A stretch of 64,000 nt of DNA, taken from JACMQX01 sp044225675. GTDB taxonomy: Bacteria; Pseudomonadota; Gammaproteobacteria; Burkholderiales; Burkholderiaceae_C. The position numbers and the translations under genes were made by a program. The stretch covers positions 17,055 to 81,054 of the forward strand of contig JBGAIH010000023.1 in assembly GCA_044225675.1 (NCBI GenBank), given 5' to 3'. This document shows, piece after piece, positions 50,144 to 58,637 of this stretch (position 1 is its first letter; the number at the start of each line of letters is the position of its first letter). Under the pieces are notes generated by a model that had not been told where the DNA came from, did no database searches, and saw nothing but the letters and a program-made list of their open reading frames with translations.

Positions 50144-51118
50144 TCAGAACAGGTTTTCCTGGTCGGAGAACAAACTCATCACCGACTCGCCCTTGGCAAT
50201 GCGCTGGATCGTCTCGGCGATCAGCGGTGCCACGGTGAGCTGGCGGATTTTCTGGCAACCGAGCGCGGCAGCGCTCAGGGGGATGGTGTTGGTGACGACG
50301 ACTTCGTCGAGGGCCGTGCCCTTGGCGATGCGCTCGATGGCCGGGCCCGAGAAGATCGGGTGCGTGCAGTAGGCATAGACCTTCTTGGCGCCGCGCTCCT
50401 TGAGCACTTCGGCCGCCTTCACGAGCGTGCCGGCGGTGTCGATCATGTCGTCCATGATCACGCAGTTGCGGCCTTCGATTTCGCCGATCACGTGCATGAC
50501 CTCGCTCACGTTGGCGCGCGGACGGCGCTTGTCGATGATGGCGAGGTCGGTGTTGAGCTGCTTGGCCAGCGCCCGGGCGCGGACCACGCCGCCGACGTCG
50601 GGCGAGACCACGATCAGGTCTTCGTAATTCTTGGAGCGCACGTCGCCGAGCAGGACGGGCGAGGCATAGATGTTGTCGACCGGAATGTCGAAGAAGCCCT
50701 GGATCTGGTCGGCATGCAGGTCCATGGTGAGCACGCGGTCCACGCCGACGGCCTGCAGCATGTTGGCCACCACCTTGGCCGAGATCGGCACGCGCGTCGA
50801 GCGCGGACGGCGGTCCTGGCGGGCGTAGCCGAAGTAGGGGATCACCGCACAGATGCGCTCGGCCGAGGCGCGCTTGAGCGCGTCGACCATGATGAGCAGT
50901 TCCATGAGGTTTTCATTGGTCGGTGCGCAGGTGGACTGGACGACGAAGACGTCGCGGGCCCGGACGTTCTGGTTGATCTCGACGGTGACTTCGCCGTCCG
51001 AGAAGCGACCCACGTGCGCGGCACCCAGGGCAATGCCCAAATACTGGGCAATCTCGGCCGCCATGCCAGGATTGGCATTGCCCGTGAAGACCATGAAATC
51101 AGGGTGTTGACCTTGCAT
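50144..51118 (-). CDS. prs: Ribose-phosphate pyrophosphokinase (PRPP synthase)
   Basis: A 324-residue enzyme making PRPP from ribose 5-phosphate and ATP, for nucleotide, histidine and tryptophan synthesis. It shows FMVFTGNANP, RFSDGEVTVEINQNVRARDVF (key residues FSDGE), YARQDRRPRSTRVPIS for ATP binding and the PRPP loop IMDDMIDTAGTL near residue 222. ATG 51118 (MQGQHPDFMVF) is taken as start, matching homologues; 51148 and 51094 are alternatives. Directly downstream of the tRNA-Gln gene and possibly cotranscribed with it. Confidence 0.97.
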   Translation of the reverse strand: MQGQHPDFMVFTGNANPGMAAEIAQYLGIALGAAHVGRFSDGEVTVEINQNVRARDVFVVQSTCAPTNENLMELLIMVDALKRASAERICAVIPYFGYARQDRRPRSTRVPISAKVVANMLQAVGVDRVLTMDLHADQIQGFFDIPVDNIYASPVLLGDVRSKNYEDLIVVSPDVGGVVRARALAKQLNTDLAIIDKRRPRANVSEVMHVIGEIEGRNCVIMDDMIDTAGTLVKAAEVLKERGAKKVYAYCTHPIFSGPAIERIAKGTALDEVVVTNTIPLSAAALGCQKIRQLTVAPLIAETIQRIAKGESVMSLFSDQENLF

Positions 51119-51163
51119 GAATGCACCAGCGAACCAAAAAAATGCCACTACGCTTGACGTATT

Positions 51164-51240
51164 TGGCAGGGGAGGAAGGACTCGAACCCTCGCATGTCGG
51201 AATCAAAATCCGATGCCTTGACCAACTTGGCGACTCCCCT
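51164..51240 (-). tRNA. tRNA-Gln (TTG)
   Basis: A 77-nt cloverleaf on the minus strand with encoded CCA. Acceptor AGGGGAG/CTCCCCT, D arm after GTCGCCAAGTTGG, anticodon stem CGGA-TTTTGAT-TCCG with anticodon TTG at 51206-51204, T loop TTCGAGT. It lies between ispE and prs, its usual place in Burkholderiales. Confidence 0.97.
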
Positions 51241-51271
51241 ACGCAGGTCGGCGGCAGATGCCGTCAACCGA

Positions 51272-52171
51272 TCAATCGTCGCTGGGCGCCCATCCCAGGA
51301 GAGGATGGACATCCAAATTATTGCACTCCCGGACCGTCCAGTCGCCAGGGGCGTCTTTCAGATCGGCTTCATGCAACATTTGTGCAAACACCGCACTTCC
51401 TGAACCGGTCATCCGTCCTTGCAGACCGTGCAACGCAAGCCAATCGATGGCCTGGGTCACGCCGGGGCAAAGCCTTTGGGCAACCGGCTGCAGGTCGTTG
51501 CGCCCATAAAGCCCGCCAGGGGCCTTCTGGTTGACAAGCCCGTCAAACGAGCCGTCTTGCGCGCTGCTTGCAGCAAAGCCCGAGAGTATAGCAGTTTCGG
51601 TGTCGCGTTTGAGATCGGGCGCCGAGAAAATGCTGCGCGTGTCGAGCCCCTGGGCGGGCTTGACCACGGCAAAGCGCCGCCGGGGCAGGCGGATCGGCGT
51701 GAGGCGCTCGCCGATGCCCTCGACCCAGGCGTTGTGTCCTCCGAGAAAGAACGGCACGTCGGCGCCCAGCTGCAGGCCGATCTGCTGCAGCCGTGCCAGC
51801 GGCAGGCGCAGGTCCCAGAGCCGGTTGAGCGCCAGCAGGCAGGAGGCCGCGTCGGAAGAGCCGCCGCCCATGCCGGCCTGGGCGGGCAGGCGCTTTTCGA
51901 TGCCGATGTGGGCTCCCAGATCCCCGGGCGATCCTGCTGCAGCCTGCAGGGCGCGCGCAGCACGCAGCACGAGGTCGTCGGCCGGCAGCGGCGCCAGCAG
52001 GTCTTCGCGGGTGATCCGGCCGTCGTCGCGCCGCTCGAAATGCAGCGTGTCGCACCAGTCGATGAGCATGAAGGCCGACTGCAGCAAGTGGTAGCCGTCC
52101 GCCCGCCGCCCCGTGACGTGCAGGAACAGATTGAGCTTGGCGGGCGCCGCGACGTCGTACAAGGCCTTCAT
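51272..52171 (-). CDS. ispE: 4-diphosphocytidyl-2-C-methyl-D-erythritol kinase
   Basis: A 299-residue GHMP kinase of the MEP isoprenoid pathway. It begins YDVAAPAKLNLFLHVTGRRADGYH (key residues APAKLNLFLHV), has the ATP loop PAQAGMGGGSSDAA near residues 99-113 and MTGSGSAVFA near the C-terminus. ATG 52171 gives the family start. It lies 128 bp after lolB on the same strand and 31 bp before the tRNA-Gln gene; this lolB-ispE-tRNA-prs order is conserved. Confidence 0.97.
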   Translation of the reverse strand: MKALYDVAAPAKLNLFLHVTGRRADGYHLLQSAFMLIDWCDTLHFERRDDGRITREDLLAPLPADDLVLRAARALQAAAGSPGDLGAHIGIEKRLPAQAGMGGGSSDAASCLLALNRLWDLRLPLARLQQIGLQLGADVPFFLGGHNAWVEGIGERLTPIRLPRRRFAVVKPAQGLDTRSIFSAPDLKRDTETAILSGFAASSAQDGSFDGLVNQKAPGGLYGRNDLQPVAQRLCPGVTQAIDWLALHGLQGRMTGSGSAVFAQMLHEADLKDAPGDWTVRECNNLDVHPLLGWAPSDD

Positions 52172-52299
52172 GGAAACGATTATCGGCGGCGGCTGCGCCG
52201 AGGCGGCCAGCAGCCATGCGCGTGCGCCCGCAAGGGACTTGGACACGCCGCTCCCCTCCGCAAGCGCCGTCCGCGAGGTCGCGCTGGCCGCGAGCGCCT

Positions 52300-52812
52300 T
52301 CAGCGTTCCAGCACGACGCGCAGTTGCACCGGCGGCGCCGGTTCGGTCCGCCGGGCGGCGATGCGGCCACTGGACAGCTGCGACAGGTCGGGCTGCCAGC
52401 CGGGCACGGCGGTCGGGCGACCCTGCAGCCAGTCGAACAGCGCCGCCACCGGAACGGCGGTGCCGGTGGCCTGGGTCACGAGCGCGTCGAGCGACGCAAA
52501 GTTGCTCGTCTGGTTGCTGCTGTCGAGCAGGGTGGCGCTGCCCGGCGCCCACGCCAGCATCGCCAGCGTGCCGCCCAGGGGCGTGAAGAGGCTCAGCTCG
52601 CCGCGTTCGGGCCCGCCGCGCAGCTCAAAGGCAGCAGAGGAGTACTGGGGGGGCTCTGCCTCGACCTGCAGCGCAAGCCGGCCGCTCCAGAACGCGGAGC
52701 CTGGCTCGGGCGGTGGCGACTTGGGCGGCTGGGCGCAGCCGGCCACCAGCGCCAGCCATCCCGCAGCGAGGCCGCAGCGCAGCGCTTGCCAGACGCTTCG
52801 CAGGCCGATCAC
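52300..52812 (-). CDS. lolB: Outer-membrane lipoprotein insertion protein LolB
   Basis: A 170-residue lipoprotein receptor of the Lol system. The start is a GTG at 52812 overlapping the stop of the TPR gene (GTGA). The signal ends in the lipobox LVAGC near residue 26. The mature part shows WSGRLALQVEAEP, ELSLFTPLGGTLAMLAW (key residues LFTPLGGTLA) and LFDWLQGRP, normal for LolB, which takes lipoproteins from LolA and places them in the outer membrane. Slightly shorter than E. coli LolB. Coupled to the TPR gene upstream. Confidence 0.92.
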   Translation of the reverse strand: MIGLRSVWQALRCGLAAGWLALVAGCAQPPKSPPPEPGSAFWSGRLALQVEAEPPQYSSAAFELRGGPERGELSLFTPLGGTLAMLAWAPGSATLLDSSNQTSNFASLDALVTQATGTAVPVAALFDWLQGRPTAVPGWQPDLSQLSSGRIAARRTEPAPPVQLRVVLER

Positions 52813-54569
52813 GGCTTCACGCGCAGGCGCTTGAGCGTCTCCTGCAGGGTCTCGTTCTCGGCATTGAGCAGCAGGCCCTCCTTCCAGATGGCCGTCGCCC
52901 GCTCCTTCTGCCCCAGGCTCCACAGGACTTCGCCCAGGTGGGCGGCGATCTCGGCGTCGGGCCGGGCCTTGTACGCGATGTCGAGGATGCGCAGCGCCTC
53001 GGTCTTGTTGCCCATCCGGAATTCCACCCAGGCGAGGCTGTCGGAGATGAAGGGGTCGCCCGGCGCGAATTCGAGCGCCTTCTGGATCAGCTGCTTGGCC
53101 TCGGGCAGCCGCACATTGCGATCGGCGAGCGAATAGCCCAGCGCGTTGTAGGCGTGGTGGTAGTCGGGCCGGGCGGCGATGACGGCCCGCAGCAGGCGCT
53201 CCATCTCGGCCAGGTTGCCGAGCTTCTCGGCCATCATGGCCTGGTCATAGAGAAGGTCGGTGTCTTTCGGGTCCTTGGCCGCAGCGGCGGCGAGCAGGTC
53301 GTAGGCGGCCTGGTACTGCTTGTTGTCGCGCAGCAGCTGGACTTCGGCCGACAGCTTCATCCGGGCGTCGGTCGGGTTGCGCTCCGGCAGCGCCCGGATC
53401 AGCGCGCGGCCTTCTTCCAGCTTGCCCTGGCGCGCGAGGATCGAGGCGCGCCGGTTCTGCGCCGACACCAGGTCCTGCGAGTTGTCGATGCGGTCGAGCC
53501 AGGCGCCCGCCGCCTGGAAGTCGCGCCGCTTCTCGGCAATCTGCGACAGCGACAGATAGGCCTGCGCCAGCCCGCGGCGACGCTCCTCGGTGGCAGGCTG
53601 CGACTGCGCCAGCTCGATGTATTTGCGCAGCGACGCCTCGGCCGCTGTGTTCTGGTTGTCCTGCACCTGCAGCGTGCCCTGGACCCGCCAGGCTTCGGCG
53701 TAGTTGGGCCGCTCGGCCGTCACCCGCTTGATCTGCTCGGCCGCCTCGGCATAGCGCTGCATGTCCAGCAGCGCGCGGGCATAGCCCATGCGCAGCTCGG
53801 GCAGCGGCTTGCCTTCGAGGTACTTGCGCACGATCTGCTCGGCCGCCGGCAGCTTCGGGTCCATCAGTTCGAGGGCCAGCAACGCCGGTCCGTCGGCGGT
53901 GATGTCCATGGCCTGGGCGCGGCTGGCCGCCTCCAGCGTGCCGGGCAGGTCGCCCGCAGCCATGCGCAGGCGGCCGACGGTGGTCCAGGCCGCAGCAGCC
54001 TGGGCCGGATTGCCGGCATCGCGCAGGTAGTCGCCCAGCGCGGTCTCGACGATGGTGGCGGCCTGCTTCTTGTCGCTGACACGCGCATAGTTGCGGGCGA
54101 TACCTGTGATCACGGCCACCCGCTCCGGCGCGGGCGCCAGCGCGACCTCATTGCGCAGCGGCTCCATCGACTCGGGCACGCGGTTGAGCGCGACCAGGAT
54201 CTGCAGCACGTACCGGTTGGCTTCGCGCGAGGTCGGCATGGCCTGACGCCAGGCCCGCGCGGCCTGCAGGGCCGGCTCGCCCGAGCGGGCCTGCAGCGCG
54301 ATGTCCGCAGCGCGCTGGTAGAGCTTGGCGTCGTTGGTCTTGCGGGCGGCGTCGAGAATGAGCGAGAAGCCCGCTCCCGGCTCGCCGCCGCGTGCGTTCA
54401 GCTCGCCCAGCAACAGCTGGTAGAAGAGCTCGCCGTCGAGGGCCGAGGCCTGGGGCGGCGCGTCGTCGGCCGGTGCGGCAGACGCCTGCGGTGCGGAGGG
54501 AGCCTGGGCCTGCGCCCAGAGGGCGGCAAACAGGAGGCCCAGCGGGGCCAGACGGTGGGAGCGCTTCAT
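52809..54569 (-). CDS. Exported tetratricopeptide repeat protein
   Basis: A 586-residue periplasmic or outer-membrane-associated TPR protein, with signal peptide (APLGLLFAALWAQAQA). At least ten TPR-like helix pairs are visible, clearest in the C-terminal half (YHHAYNALGYSLADRNVRLPEAKQLIQKALEF, key residues NALGYSLADR; DSLAWVEFRMGNKTEALRIL). The gene overlaps lolB by 4 bases, a pairing conserved in betaproteobacteria, which suggests a part in lipoprotein or outer-membrane assembly; the exact role is unknown. It is divergent from mutM across only 39 bp (CATAATAATCC), which must hold both promoters. Confidence 0.9.
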   Translation of the reverse strand: MKRSHRLAPLGLLFAALWAQAQAPSAPQASAAPADDAPPQASALDGELFYQLLLGELNARGGEPGAGFSLILDAARKTNDAKLYQRAADIALQARSGEPALQAARAWRQAMPTSREANRYVLQILVALNRVPESMEPLRNEVALAPAPERVAVITGIARNYARVSDKKQAATIVETALGDYLRDAGNPAQAAAAWTTVGRLRMAAGDLPGTLEAASRAQAMDITADGPALLALELMDPKLPAAEQIVRKYLEGKPLPELRMGYARALLDMQRYAEAAEQIKRVTAERPNYAEAWRVQGTLQVQDNQNTAAEASLRKYIELAQSQPATEERRRGLAQAYLSLSQIAEKRRDFQAAGAWLDRIDNSQDLVSAQNRRASILARQGKLEEGRALIRALPERNPTDARMKLSAEVQLLRDNKQYQAAYDLLAAAAAKDPKDTDLLYDQAMMAEKLGNLAEMERLLRAVIAARPDYHHAYNALGYSLADRNVRLPEAKQLIQKALEFAPGDPFISDSLAWVEFRMGNKTEALRILDIAYKARPDAEIAAHLGEVLWSLGQKERATAIWKEGLLLNAENETLQETLKRLRVKP

Positions 54570-54608
54570 CAAACCATAATAATCCAAGCCCGTTAACCGT
54601 ATTTGTCC

Positions 54609-55424
54609 ATGCCCGAACTGCCGGAAGTCGAGGTCACGCGCCTCAGTTTTGCCGACCGCATCGCCGGTGCCACCATCCTGTCCGCTCGCCTGGGCAAGCC
54701 GCTGCGCTGGGCGCTCGGGCTCGATCCGGCGGAACTGGCTGGCCGGGTGGTGCGCCAGGTGCGCCGGCGCGGCAAGTACCTGCTGCTGGAGCTGGACCGG
54801 GGCGTGCTGCTGCTGCACCTGGGCATGTCGGGCAGCGTGAACTTTGCACCCGCGCATCCCGCGCCGGGCGCCCATGACCACTTCGACCTCGAGACCAGCC
54901 GCGGCGTGCTGCGCCTGAACGATCCGCGCCGCTTCGGCGCCGTGGTCTACGCCGCGTCGCAGGACGCCCCCGAAGCCGTCAAGCTGCTCGGGCGCCTGGG
55001 CATGGAGCCGCTGTCGGAAGATTTCGACCTGCAGGCCTTCCACCGGGGCCTGCGGGCGCGTCATGCCGCCATCAAGCAGGTGCTGCTGGCGGGCGATGTA
55101 GTCGTTGGTGTGGGCAACATCTATGCTTCCGAGGCGCTGTTTCTGGCGGGCATCCGGCCGACCTTGCGGGCCTCCCGCCTGAGCCGTCCGCGCGCGGCCC
55201 GGCTGCGCGAGGCCATCCGCGACGTGCTGGTCCGGGCGGTGGAAAAAGGCGGCAGCACCCTGCGGGACTTTTCCAACGCCCAGGGCGAATCGGGCTACTT
55301 CCAGCTCGAGGCCATGGTGTACGACCGCGCGGGCCAGCCGTGCAGGGTATGCGCAACGCCGGTCAGAATCATCCGTCAGGGGCAGCGGGCGACGTATTTT
55401 TGCCCCACCTGCCAGAAAACCTGA
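54609..55424 (+). CDS. mutM: Formamidopyrimidine-DNA glycosylase
   Basis: A 271-residue DNA glycosylase/lyase that removes 8-oxoguanine and formamidopyrimidines. ATG 54609 is right because the enzyme must start PELPEVE, with Pro2 the nucleophile after Met removal; the TTG at 54603 would block it. GNIYASEALF near residue 170 and the zinc finger CRVC...CPTCQ (residues 247-269) are intact. First gene of mutM - dynamin-like - mutY on the plus strand. Confidence 0.97.
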   Translation: MPELPEVEVTRLSFADRIAGATILSARLGKPLRWALGLDPAELAGRVVRQVRRRGKYLLLELDRGVLLLHLGMSGSVNFAPAHPAPGAHDHFDLETSRGVLRLNDPRRFGAVVYAASQDAPEAVKLLGRLGMEPLSEDFDLQAFHRGLRARHAAIKQVLLAGDVVVGVGNIYASEALFLAGIRPTLRASRLSRPRAARLREAIRDVLVRAVEKGGSTLRDFSNAQGESGYFQLEAMVYDRAGQPCRVCATPVRIIRQGQRATYFCPTCQKT

Positions 55425-55473
55425 AGACCCGGCGGGTGCCTCGGTGCTATATTGGGCGGCTCCGGGAGACTCT

Positions 55474-57468
55474 GTGGCCACATCCTTCAACGAACAGTTC
55501 GATCAGCATGGCGCATGGCGGCGAGAATTCGCCCTGCGCCTGAAGCTGCTGGGCGAATGGATGAAAGATCACGAGCTGCTCGACTCCGCCGTCGAGGAGC
55601 GGCTTCGCCGCCTGGAAACCCAGATGCGCTCCGACAAGGTCATGGTGGCCTTCGTCGCCGAGTTCTCCCGCGGCAAGTCCGAGCTCATCAACGCCATTTT
55701 CTTTGCCGGCTACGGCCGCCGCATCATGCCCGCCAGCGCCGGCCGCACCACGATGTGCCCGACCGAGCTTGGCTACGACAGCGACGTGCCGCCCTGCCTG
55801 CGCCTGCTGTCAATCGAGACGCGGCTCCAGCCCCAGGCGCTGATGGAATGGCGGATGGTCCCCGAGAAGTGGACCCGCATCGACCTCGACGTCAACGATC
55901 CGGCCCAGCTGGCCCAGGCGCTCGAGAAGGTGGCCGAGACCCTGCGCGTCACCAAGGACCAGGCCCGCGCCCTCGGTTTCTGGCACGACGACGCGCCGGA
56001 AGACAACCCGATGGTCGACGCCGACGGCATGGTCGAGGTGCCCAAGTGGCGCCATGCGCTCATCAACATCGCCCACCCGCTGCTCAAGCAGGGTCTGGTG
56101 ATCCTCGACACCCCCGGCCTCAACGCGATCGGCGCCGAGCCCGAGCTGACGGTCAACCTGATTCCGCAGGCGCATGCCGTCGTCTTCATCCTGGCCGCCG
56201 ACACGGGCGTGACCAAGTCCGACCTCGCCATCTGGCGCGAGCACCTGATCACCGAGGAGGGCGGCGCCGACTCCCGTCTCGTCGTGCTCAACAAGATCGA
56301 CACGATGTGGGACTCGCTGAGCACGCCGGCCCAGATCCAGGCCCAGATCGACCGGCAGCGCGCCACCTCGGCCGAGATCCTCGGCCTGCCGCGCGAGCAG
56401 GTGATCCCGGTGTCGGCCCAGAAGGGCCTGGTCGCCAAGGTCAACAACGACGCCAACCTTCTGCGGGGCAGCAACCTGCCGATGCTGGAGGAGGCGCTGG
56501 GCAAGGGCATGATGGGCCAGCGCCAGAAGATCCTGCGCGGCGCCGTCACGTCCGGCATCGCCGACCTGCGGGCCGAGGCCGGGCGGGTGATCAACATCCG
56601 CCGCCGCGATCTGGCCGAGCAGATGCTGGAGCTCAAGGGGCTGCGCGGCAAGAACGTGTCGGTCATCAAACACATGCGCTCGCGGATCGAGCAGGAGCAT
56701 GGCGAGTTCGACGCCAGCGGCTCCAAGATCCATGCCGTGCGCTCGGTCCACCTCAAGCTGCTGCGCGAGGTGTTCCACCTGCTGGGCAACAACACGCTCA
56801 AGGCCGAGATGACGCAGCTCAACGAGGCGCTGCGCCAGCCCGGCATCAAGCTGGGCGTGCGACGCGCCTACAGCCAGACCTTCGACCGCCTGCGCCATGG
56901 CCTGAACAAGGCCGAAGCGCTCAATGGCGAGATCCAGTCGATGCTGGGCGCCACCTTCCGCCAGCTCAATGCCGATTTCGGTTTCTCGCTGCAGACGCCC
57001 AAGGAACCCGACATGGCGCGCTTCGTGCGCGACCTCGACCTCGTCGAGCGCAGCCACAACCAGTACATGGGCGTGGGCAATGCGCTCAAGCTCGCGCAAC
57101 CCGAGTTTGCCGACCGGCTGGTGCGGGCGCTCGCGACGCGCTTGCGGGTGGTCTATGAGACGGCGCTGGGTGAGGTCGAGCTGTGGAACAAATCGGCCGC
57201 CGCCCAGCTCGACGCCCAGCTGCGCGAGCGTCGCCGCAACTTCAGCCGCCGCATCGAGGCGATCGAGCGGATCCAGCAGGCGGCCAGCGGTCTGGATGAC
57301 CGCATCGGCGAAATCGAGACCCAGGAAGCCGCGCTCGACGAACTGGACGCCAAGCTCATGGAGCTGACCGCCCACCTCATGTCCGCGCCCCAGTCCGCTG
57401 CTGCCGATGCGGACGCTGCGCCTGCGGAGCCGGTGCAGGCCGCCGAGCCCGAACTCAAGTCCGCCTGA
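55474..57468 (+). CDS. Bacterial dynamin-like GTPase
   Basis: A 664-residue dynamin-family protein. The GTPase has a P-loop EFSRGKSELINAIFF near residues 65-80 (Ala in place of the first Gly, an apparent family variant), SAGRTTMCPTE as G2, LDTPGLN near 212 as G3 and LNKID near 275 as G4. The rest is helical, with long coiled-coil segments (about 375-440 and 590-640), as expected for a stalk. No transmembrane helix is evident. The start is a GTG at 55474 with GGGAGA 5-6 bases upstream. It is set between mutM (50 bp) and mutY (6 bp), so cotranscription is very likely. Confidence 0.9.
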   Translation: MATSFNEQFDQHGAWRREFALRLKLLGEWMKDHELLDSAVEERLRRLETQMRSDKVMVAFVAEFSRGKSELINAIFFAGYGRRIMPASAGRTTMCPTELGYDSDVPPCLRLLSIETRLQPQALMEWRMVPEKWTRIDLDVNDPAQLAQALEKVAETLRVTKDQARALGFWHDDAPEDNPMVDADGMVEVPKWRHALINIAHPLLKQGLVILDTPGLNAIGAEPELTVNLIPQAHAVVFILAADTGVTKSDLAIWREHLITEEGGADSRLVVLNKIDTMWDSLSTPAQIQAQIDRQRATSAEILGLPREQVIPVSAQKGLVAKVNNDANLLRGSNLPMLEEALGKGMMGQRQKILRGAVTSGIADLRAEAGRVINIRRRDLAEQMLELKGLRGKNVSVIKHMRSRIEQEHGEFDASGSKIHAVRSVHLKLLREVFHLLGNNTLKAEMTQLNEALRQPGIKLGVRRAYSQTFDRLRHGLNKAEALNGEIQSMLGATFRQLNADFGFSLQTPKEPDMARFVRDLDLVERSHNQYMGVGNALKLAQPEFADRLVRALATRLRVVYETALGEVELWNKSAAAQLDAQLRERRRNFSRRIEAIERIQQAASGLDDRIGEIETQEAALDELDAKLMELTAHLMSAPQSAAADADAAPAEPVQAAEPELKSA

Positions 57469-57474
57469 TCCCGC

Positions 57475-58530
57475 ATGAGCGACGCGGGGCAGGACTTCGC
57501 CGCGCGGGTCGTGCGCTGGCAGCAGACGCACGGACGCAACGCGCTTCCCTGGCAGAACACGCGCGATCCCTACCGCGTCTGGCTGTCCGAGATCATGCTG
57601 CAGCAGACGCAGGTCAGCACCGTGCTGGACTACTACCAGCGCTTCCTCGCGCGATTCCCCGACGTGGCAGCCCTGGCCGCCGCGCCGCAGGACGACGTGA
57701 TGGCGCTGTGGAGCGGCCTGGGCTACTACAGCCGGGCGCGCAACATGCACCGCTGCGCGCAGCAGGTCGTCAGCGAGCACGGCGGCCGCTTTCCGCAGAG
57801 TGCCGAGGCCTTGCAGACGCTGCCCGGCATCGGCCGTTCGACGGCGGCGGCGATCGCGTCGTTCTGCTTCGGCGAGCGGGTGGCGATTCTCGACGGCAAC
57901 GTCAAGCGTGTGCTGACCCGCGTGCTGGGCTTTGGCGAGGACCTGGCCGTGGCCCGCAACGAGCGCGCTCTGTGGGATACCGCCACGGCCATGCTCCCCA
58001 AGCGCCGCCTGGCCGACACCATGCCGCGCTACACCCAGGGCGTGATGGACATCGGCGCCACGATCTGCCTGCCCCGCCGTCCCGCCTGCCTGCTCTGTCC
58101 GGTGGCGGACATCTGCGTGGCGGCGCGGCAGGGCGAGCCCGAGCGCTTTCCCGTCAAGTCGCGCAAGCTGCGGCGCAGCTCGCTGTCGCTGTGGCTGCTG
58201 TGGGCGCAGACGCCCGACGGTGCCGTCTGGCTGGCACGGCGGCCGGTGCCGGGCGTCTGGGCCGGCCTGTACTGCCTGCCAGTGTTCGAAAGCGATGCGG
58301 CCCTTCGTGCGGCGGTGCCGGCGGCCCAGCGGGAGCGTCTGGCGGACCTGCCGGCCTTCCTGCATGTGCTCACGCACAAGGACCTGCATCTGCATCCCGT
58401 GCGGATCGAACTGCCGCGCAAGGCCCTGGCGCGCGCCGAAGGCCTGGCCGGTGGCGCGTGGGTCGAGGCGGATGCGTGGCCGAAGCTCGGACTGCCGGCG
58501 CCGGTTCGCAAGCTGCTGGATTCGGCCTGA
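57475..58530 (+). CDS. mutY: A/G-specific adenine glycosylase
   Basis: A 351-residue glycosylase removing adenine opposite 8-oxoguanine. NALPWQNTRDPYRVWLSEIMLQQTQV opens the family (key residues LPWQNTRDPY, EIMLQQTQV); helix-hairpin-helix LPGIGRSTAAAI near 119-130 with the catalytic Asp in AILDGNVKRV; the [4Fe-4S] ligands are CLPRRPACLLCPVADIC near 199-215; a NUDIX-like C-terminal domain recognises 8-oxoG. It starts 6 bp after the dynamin gene. Its stop codon region is repeated in tandem (58521-58552). Confidence 0.97.
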   Translation: MSDAGQDFAARVVRWQQTHGRNALPWQNTRDPYRVWLSEIMLQQTQVSTVLDYYQRFLARFPDVAALAAAPQDDVMALWSGLGYYSRARNMHRCAQQVVSEHGGRFPQSAEALQTLPGIGRSTAAAIASFCFGERVAILDGNVKRVLTRVLGFGEDLAVARNERALWDTATAMLPKRRLADTMPRYTQGVMDIGATICLPRRPACLLCPVADICVAARQGEPERFPVKSRKLRRSSLSLWLLWAQTPDGAVWLARRPVPGVWAGLYCLPVFESDAALRAAVPAAQRERLADLPAFLHVLTHKDLHLHPVRIELPRKALARAEGLAGGAWVEADAWPKLGLPAPVRKLLDSA

Positions 58531-58552
58531 ACGCGGCCTGAGGCGGGCCTGA
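58521..58552. repeat. 11-bp imperfect tandem repeat over the mutY stop codon
   Basis: TTCGGCCTGA (58521-58530), ACGCGGCCTGA (58531-58541) and GGCGGGCCTGA (58542-58552). Every unit ends in TGA; the first TGA is the mutY stop. Between the convergent genes mutY and rapZ. Confidence 0.75.
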
Positions 58553-58637
58553 GCAAAGCTGGAACGGAGCGGCGCCAGACCGAAACGCAGGACTGGGGTC
58601 ATGCGACCGGCCACAACGCGCCCGGCCGCCCACCGCG

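Noticed and set aside
55810..58614. 934-codon open frame antisense to the dynamin-like and mutY genes
   Set aside because: Shadow frame of two well-supported genes; no recognisable motif.
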